DNA from: JAYFRE01 sp034926235
Lineage (GTDB): Bacteria; Pseudomonadota; Alphaproteobacteria; Rhodospirillales; Magnetospirillaceae
Assembly (NCBI GenBank): GCA_034926235.1
Contig: JAYFRE010000011.1
Location: 12,621-76,620, forward strand
Direction: 5' to 3'
DNA: 64,000 bases
The position numbers and the translations under genes were made by a program. Numbering within the stretch: the first letter of the stretch is position 1; the number at the start of each line of letters is the position of its first letter. The notes beneath the pieces were generated by a model. The model did not search any database and was not told the DNA's origin. It saw only the letters and a program-made list of their open reading frames with translations. Below are positions 62,296-64,000 of this stretch, piece by piece.

Positions 62296-62510
62296 CGGCC
62301 CGCCCTCCGTTCCAGGGCGGCCTGACAATTCAGGCAGCGGGCGGCGCGGGGATGCGCGGCAAGGCGCGCGGGCGCGATCGGCGCGCCGCAATCGGCGCAA
62401 ATCCCGTTTGCCGCGTCGTGTTGAGCGGCGGCGCGGGCGTCCCGGAACCGATGCAGCGCGGCGTCGCGGCGGTCCTGTTCGCGCGCCTGGGCGGCGTCAA
62501 TCGTGTCCAT
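62292..62510 (-). CDS. TraR/DksA C4-type zinc finger protein
   Basis: A 72-residue protein starting M-D-T-I-D-A-A-Q-A-R-E-Q. It has a C4 zinc finger (C-A-D-C...C-L-N-C), like TraR and phage DksA homologues that bind the RNA polymerase secondary channel and modulate transcription. It starts at 62510, overlapping the i-spanin stop by one base (TGATG). Confidence 0.85.
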   Translation of the reverse strand: MDTIDAAQAREQDRRDAALHRFRDARAAAQHDAANGICADCGAPIAPARLAAHPRAARCLNCQAALERRAGR

Positions 62511-62802
62511 CAGCGCCGCCCGTCGATTTTGCGCGCCCATTCGGCTGCGGTTCCGGCGACGTCGTCGGCGCGCTGACCGTCCGCAACGATGCCGCCGCCT
62601 CCCGCAACAAACCGTTCCAACGCTCCTGCAAGCTCGGCGTTGACCGCTCGTAGGTCAGCACAGAGGCGGGCGGCGTCGGCGGGCTGGGGCATTCCGCCGG
62701 GACGAACACCCGCTCCGGCGCGGCGCTGCAGCTTGCGCAAAGCATCGCCAAGGTCAGACTTGAGGCGATCCGTTTCCAGCGCCGCCGCGCGGCGCTCCTC
62801 AT
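62497..62802 (-). CDS. Putative o-spanin (Rz1-like lipoprotein)
   Basis: A 101-residue protein encoded almost wholly inside the i-spanin gene in another frame. It has a signal-type N-terminus with S-L-T-L-A-M-L-C-A-S-C, where a lipobox-like ending precedes Cys, then a proline-rich stretch E-C-P-S-P-P-T-P-P-A-S-V as in Rz1. The lipobox is not canonical. The nested layout is typical of Rz/Rz1 pairs. Confidence 0.65.
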   Translation of the reverse strand: MRSAARRRWKRIASSLTLAMLCASCSAAPERVFVPAECPSPPTPPASVLTYERSTPSLQERWNGLLREAAASLRTVSAPTTSPEPQPNGRAKSTGGADGHD

Positions 62803-63022
62803 CCCACGCGGCATTCACCGCCTCCATTTCCGATTTGAGACGTGCGTTTTCCCGCTCGGTCTCCAGGACCTGGGCGGCGCGGGCGGCGCTTGTTGCCGCG
62901 ATGTCGGCACGGATGCCCTCCAGCCGGGCGGTGTAATGGTCGGAGGCGAGGCCGTAGCCGAACAGCCCCCCGGCCAGGGCGGCGATGACGGCGATGATGG
63001 GGGTGGCGGGCACGTCGCTCAT
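62510..63022 (-). CDS. Putative i-spanin (Rz-like)
   Basis: A 170-residue protein with an N-terminal transmembrane helix (IAVIAALAGGLFGYGLA) and a long coiled coil to the C-terminus. It would span the periplasm from the inner membrane and act with the nested lipoprotein to disrupt the outer membrane at lysis. It overlaps the endolysin by 4 bp. Confidence 0.8.
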   Translation of the reverse strand: MSDVPATPIIAVIAALAGGLFGYGLASDHYTARLEGIRADIAATSAARAAQVLETERENARLKSEMEAVNAAWDEERRAAALETDRLKSDLGDALRKLQRRAGAGVRPGGMPQPADAARLCADLRAVNAELAGALERFVAGGGGIVADGQRADDVAGTAAEWARKIDGRR

Positions 63023-63570
63023 GGCTGCCCCTCGGGCAGCTCGCCATAGCCAGCCCGGCACAGCAGACGGGCCTCCTGGCGCGCGACCCAGACGCCGTGG
63101 CAATTGTTGGCCCGGACGGCGCAGTCCCTGCCGCCCGCTGTGCGCATCCGGGGATCGGTCAGCAGGTCGCACGCCGCCGGGCCGTCGCCGCGTCTGATCG
63201 CGGCCAGGATCCCGGATTTATTCCGGGAAAAGTTGCCCGGCCCCATGTTGTAGACCGTGTAGGCATAGGCGGCGAGGGTGGGCGCGGGCAGATCGATCCG
63301 CACCAGCCGCTGCGTGGAAGCCATATGTTGGCCGACATCCGCCTTCAGCCATGCGTCGCACTGCGCGCGGGTGGCGACGTCGCCCGCCCGGACGCCTTCC
63401 GTCCGGCCTCGGCAGATCGTCCAGACCTTGACCCCATCCTGATAGGCGGTGAGGCTGATCCCCTCCCGCTCGGACGTGAACTGTTCGGCGATCTGCTGCG
63501 CGCCCGCGCCGGCCATCACCAGCGCCAGGACGGCGGCGGAAAGTTTGACCCTGGGAGACAGGCCCGTCAT
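63019..63570 (-). CDS. Endolysin, GH24 lysozyme with signal-arrest-release-type N-terminus
   Basis: A 183-residue T4/P21-like lysozyme. E-G-x5-Y-x-D-x5-T catalytic geometry is visible: E in R-E-G, D in Y-Q-D-G, and T in V-W-T. Residues 8-28 form a moderately hydrophobic helix (SAAVLALVMAGAGAQQIA) of the SAR kind, so it may be exported by Sec and released on membrane depolarisation. It is first of the lysis cassette (endolysin then spanins). Confidence 0.88.
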   Translation of the reverse strand: MTGLSPRVKLSAAVLALVMAGAGAQQIAEQFTSEREGISLTAYQDGVKVWTICRGRTEGVRAGDVATRAQCDAWLKADVGQHMASTQRLVRIDLPAPTLAAYAYTVYNMGPGNFSRNKSGILAAIRRGDGPAACDLLTDPRMRTAGGRDCAVRANNCHGVWVARQEARLLCRAGYGELPEGQP

Positions 63571-63875
63571 GGGCGCTCCCGCCGTTCGGCGTCCAGCAGG
63601 CCCTCGGCCAGGACCTTCATCCAGACCGACTCGGCGTCGACGGCCAGCCGGTCGACCAAGCTGATGGCGGCGGCGCGGATATCGCCCTTGGAGATCAGAA
63701 GGTGCTCGTCCAGGGTCAGGTGACGGGCGAACGACGGCAGGCGCTGGGCGAATGCCGCCGCCAGGGCCTCTTTCAGGCGGAGATCGTCGGCCGTTTCCCG
63801 AACCTGCCCCAGGCGCTGCTCAAGCTGCGACGCAAGACGGTCGGCGGGCGGGGTATTTTCGAGGTGGACGTGCAT
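63567..63875 (-). CDS. Phage hypothetical protein
   Basis: A 102-residue protein starting M-H-V-H-L-E-N-T-P and predicted to be helical throughout. It is co-translated with the endolysin (4-bp overlap) and is the first gene of the visible late operon. No family was recognised; a holin is excluded by the lack of a transmembrane helix. Confidence 0.68.
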   Translation of the reverse strand: MHVHLENTPPADRLASQLEQRLGQVRETADDLRLKEALAAAFAQRLPSFARHLTLDEHLLISKGDIRAAAISLVDRLAVDAESVWMKVLAEGLLDAERRERP

Positions 63876-63912
63876 GCGGCGGGCCTCGCGTCAGGTGAGG
63901 CCCTATGATGCG

Positions 63913-64000
63913 GTATCCTGATACCTAAATCTTTTCGGGGGGACGGAAAAATTCCGAACGTTCACGGTTTTTAAAATCGCCTTTTTGGCGGAAATCCGCC
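63913..64000. promoter_or_regulatory. Inverted repeats before the lysis operon
   Basis: A perfect palindrome GGTATC-CT-GATACC lies at 63913-63926, about 38 bp before the first late gene, with GGCGGA-AA-TCCGCC at the window end (63987-64000). One may be an operator or activator site for the late operon. No convincing promoter was seen; the region is cut by the window. Confidence 0.4.

Larger units (their letters stand above)
39903..64000 (-). mobile_element. Contractile-tailed prophage, structural half (partial)
   Basis: Contiguous late phage genes on the minus strand run from lysis (63.9 kb) to a methylase (40.6 kb), with a short divergent regulator at the very end. Head, neck, sheath, tube, tape measure, baseplate and fibre genes can all be named. 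Mu gp26/gp27-like genes next to the terminase suggest a transposable-type replication module, but no transposase, integrase or repressor is in the window. The left boundary is placed where the DUF2318 frame ends; the exact base is not known. The other end is beyond 64 kb. Confidence 0.85.

Noticed and set aside
63567..63875. Holin candidate next to the endolysin
   Set aside because: The protein has no transmembrane helix; a holin may lie beyond the window, or the endolysin may self-export.

Overview
The window is a GC-rich alphaproteobacterial chromosome, probably from the Rhodospirillales or a close relative. Evidence for this is an EipB (DUF1849) protein, the gene order TPR protein - bamB - der, a SecA with a C-terminal zinc motif, and a class III ribonucleotide reductase locus. 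Two regions are visible: host chromosome from 1 to about 39.9 kb, and the structural half of a contractile-tailed prophage from about 39.9 kb to the window end.

Host 1-27.6 kb is mostly housekeeping: trmL; the outer-membrane assembly/GTPase set (der, bamB, TPR protein); a small cluster of four glycosyltransferase-like genes (6.1-9.8 kb); queH; secA; a parvulin isomerase; argJ; a GNAT-Nudix fusion; a CinA-type protein; an SDR; eipB; aspS; rnd; rmuC; rlmJ; and a PAS-GGDEF-EAL protein with a degenerate GGDEF. At 27.6-30.8 kb lies the anaerobic ribonucleotide reductase locus. A long 5' leader resembles a cobalamin riboswitch, and the glycyl-radical C-terminus of NrdD is encoded by a separate 62-codon ORF between nrdD and the activase gene.

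At 30.9-34.4 kb a minus-strand pqi operon encodes PqiC, PqiB and two separate single-domain PqiA proteins. At 34.6-39.9 kb is a module matching the ABC/thioredoxin part of P19/FTR1 iron-uptake loci: two TlpA-like proteins, an ATPase, two MacB/FtsX-type permeases and a DUF2318 protein, with an oppositely oriented cytochrome c gene between the two TlpA genes. The DUF2318 gene lacks its N-terminal half. Its reading frame ends at a stop and a hairpin where prophage-type sequence begins, so the prophage appears to have interrupted the iron operon.

The prophage late genes are almost all on the minus strand and run from lysis (63.9 kb) through packaging, head, neck, sheath/tube, tape measure, baseplate and fibre to a frameshifted Dam-type methylase (40.6 kb). 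The head-tail set is of the DUF1073/DUF2184/DUF3383/baseplate-J myophage type, while the packaging start carries Mu gp26/gp27-like (DUF3486) genes. Transposase or integrase genes must lie beyond 64 kb if present. The most unusual spot is the terminal 600 bp (40.1-40.6 kb). A near-consensus promoter with a perfect palindromic operator drives a structured leader containing a 21-codon hydrophobic ORF with a perfect Shine-Dalgarno, followed by a small HTH regulator. The leader RNA can fold so that its 3' part masks the ribosome-binding site and start codon.
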